DNA from: Clavelina lepadiformis
Taxonomy: Eukaryota > Chordata > Ascidiacea > Aplousobranchia > Clavelinidae
Assembly: GCF_947623445.1 (NCBI RefSeq)
Contig: NC_135243.1
Coordinates: forward strand, 14,324,501 to 14,388,500
Reading direction: 5' to 3'
DNA length: 64,000 nucleotides
The position numbers and the translations under genes are program-made. Below, piece by piece: positions 63,957 to 64,000 of the stretch. The number at the start of each line of letters is the position of its first letter. Positions within the stretch are counted from its first letter, which is position 1. The notes beneath the pieces were generated by a model. It saw only the letters and a program-made list of their open reading frames with translations, did no database searches and was not told the origin of the DNA.

Positions 63957-64000
63957 GCTTACAGCACCCGGTTTTCCCAGGCGGTAACCCATCCAAGTAC
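63957..64000 (-). rRNA. 5S rRNA, unit 45 (cut by window end)
   Basis: Only the last 44 bp of the gene's 3' part are inside the window (cagcac, ggttttccc, ggtaaccc). It matches unit 35 and so continues the 10-unit period; the array evidently runs on beyond the window. Confidence 0.9.

Larger units (their letters stand above)
53888..64000 (-). repeat. Tandem 5S rDNA array, about 229-bp unit
   Basis: Each unit has a 118-bp minus-strand 5S gene and a spacer of about 111 bp. On the plus strand a unit reads gcttacaacacccgg ... gtcgtaggc, followed by an AT-rich spacer with aaagaaaatggc, attgcatagg, gttgctata and tacagcatgact. The window has 44 complete units plus a cut unit at each end. Fourteen of the complete units have a 108-bp gene and a total unit of about 219 bp. 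The spacers hold no other gene; they carry only a possible TATA-like block and the terminator. Copies vary at many positions, which is more than I would expect from a well-homogenised active 5S cluster. Confidence 0.95.

Noticed and set aside
53888-64000. tRNA, U-RNA, spliced-leader or histone genes linked to the 5S units
   Set aside because: Some animals carry such genes in 5S spacers, but these spacers of about 111 bp are too AT-rich and too short, and they show no tRNA boxes, splice-donor leader or coding sequence.

Overview
This window holds two tandem-repeat arrays and no protein-coding gene that I can support. Positions 1 to about 53,887 are an AT-rich satellite with a 196-bp monomer, roughly 275 copies, all in the same orientation. 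Positions about 53,888 to 64,000 are a tandem 5S rRNA gene array on the minus strand, with a repeat unit of about 229 bp (118-bp gene, about 111-bp AT-rich spacer). The two arrays abut directly, and the first 5S copy is cut at the junction. The 5S sequence (C-box region, the AAGTTAAGC block, the CCGATCTCG helix) is of animal type and does not look plant-like, fungal or bacterial. I therefore read the window as metazoan nuclear heterochromatin, but I cannot name the species.

The satellite is hierarchical. Monomer variants recur in the same order at long distance. A first superrepeat (A, 1-16,633) is followed by a second version (B, 16,634-38,157) that is collinear with A at an exact offset of 16,633 for the first several kb and then carries about 4.9 kb of extra monomers in total. 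Two shorter versions (C, 38,158-43,250; D, from 43,251) follow at an offset of 5,093 bp (26 monomers). The array ends in about three tandem copies of a 14-monomer block of 2,740-2,741 bp (starting at 45,407, 48,148 and 50,888). Nested inside are a 387-bp dimer duplication shared by A and B, a 2,540-bp (13-monomer) duplication inside A, and monomers that look like fusions of two neighbouring types, as unequal crossing-over would leave. The last two or so monomers before the junction are visibly more diverged.

The 5S array has 44 complete units, a 5' gene fragment at the satellite junction and one unit cut by the window end. Thirty units have the 118-bp gene length. Fourteen are 108 bp long through a 10-bp loss between short direct repeats in the helix III/loop C region, in two sequence classes. 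Long and short units are interleaved, and the array has its own higher-order periods (10 units, 2,257 bp, at the right-hand end). Nearly every copy has a C·A mismatch in terminal helix I; two copies carry the change that restores pairing. The internal promoter region is well kept, most copies have a TTTT terminator just downstream, and an AT-rich TATA-like block lies about 30 bp upstream of many copies. The array may contain some expressed genes, but the heterogeneity and the many deleted copies also fit a 5S-derived satellite or a partly decayed 5S locus.

I found no transposon, tRNA, CRISPR array, telomere repeat or unexplained single-copy stretch. The most interesting content is structural: the nested evolution of the satellite, the sharp satellite/5S junction, and the mixed intact and deleted 5S classes.
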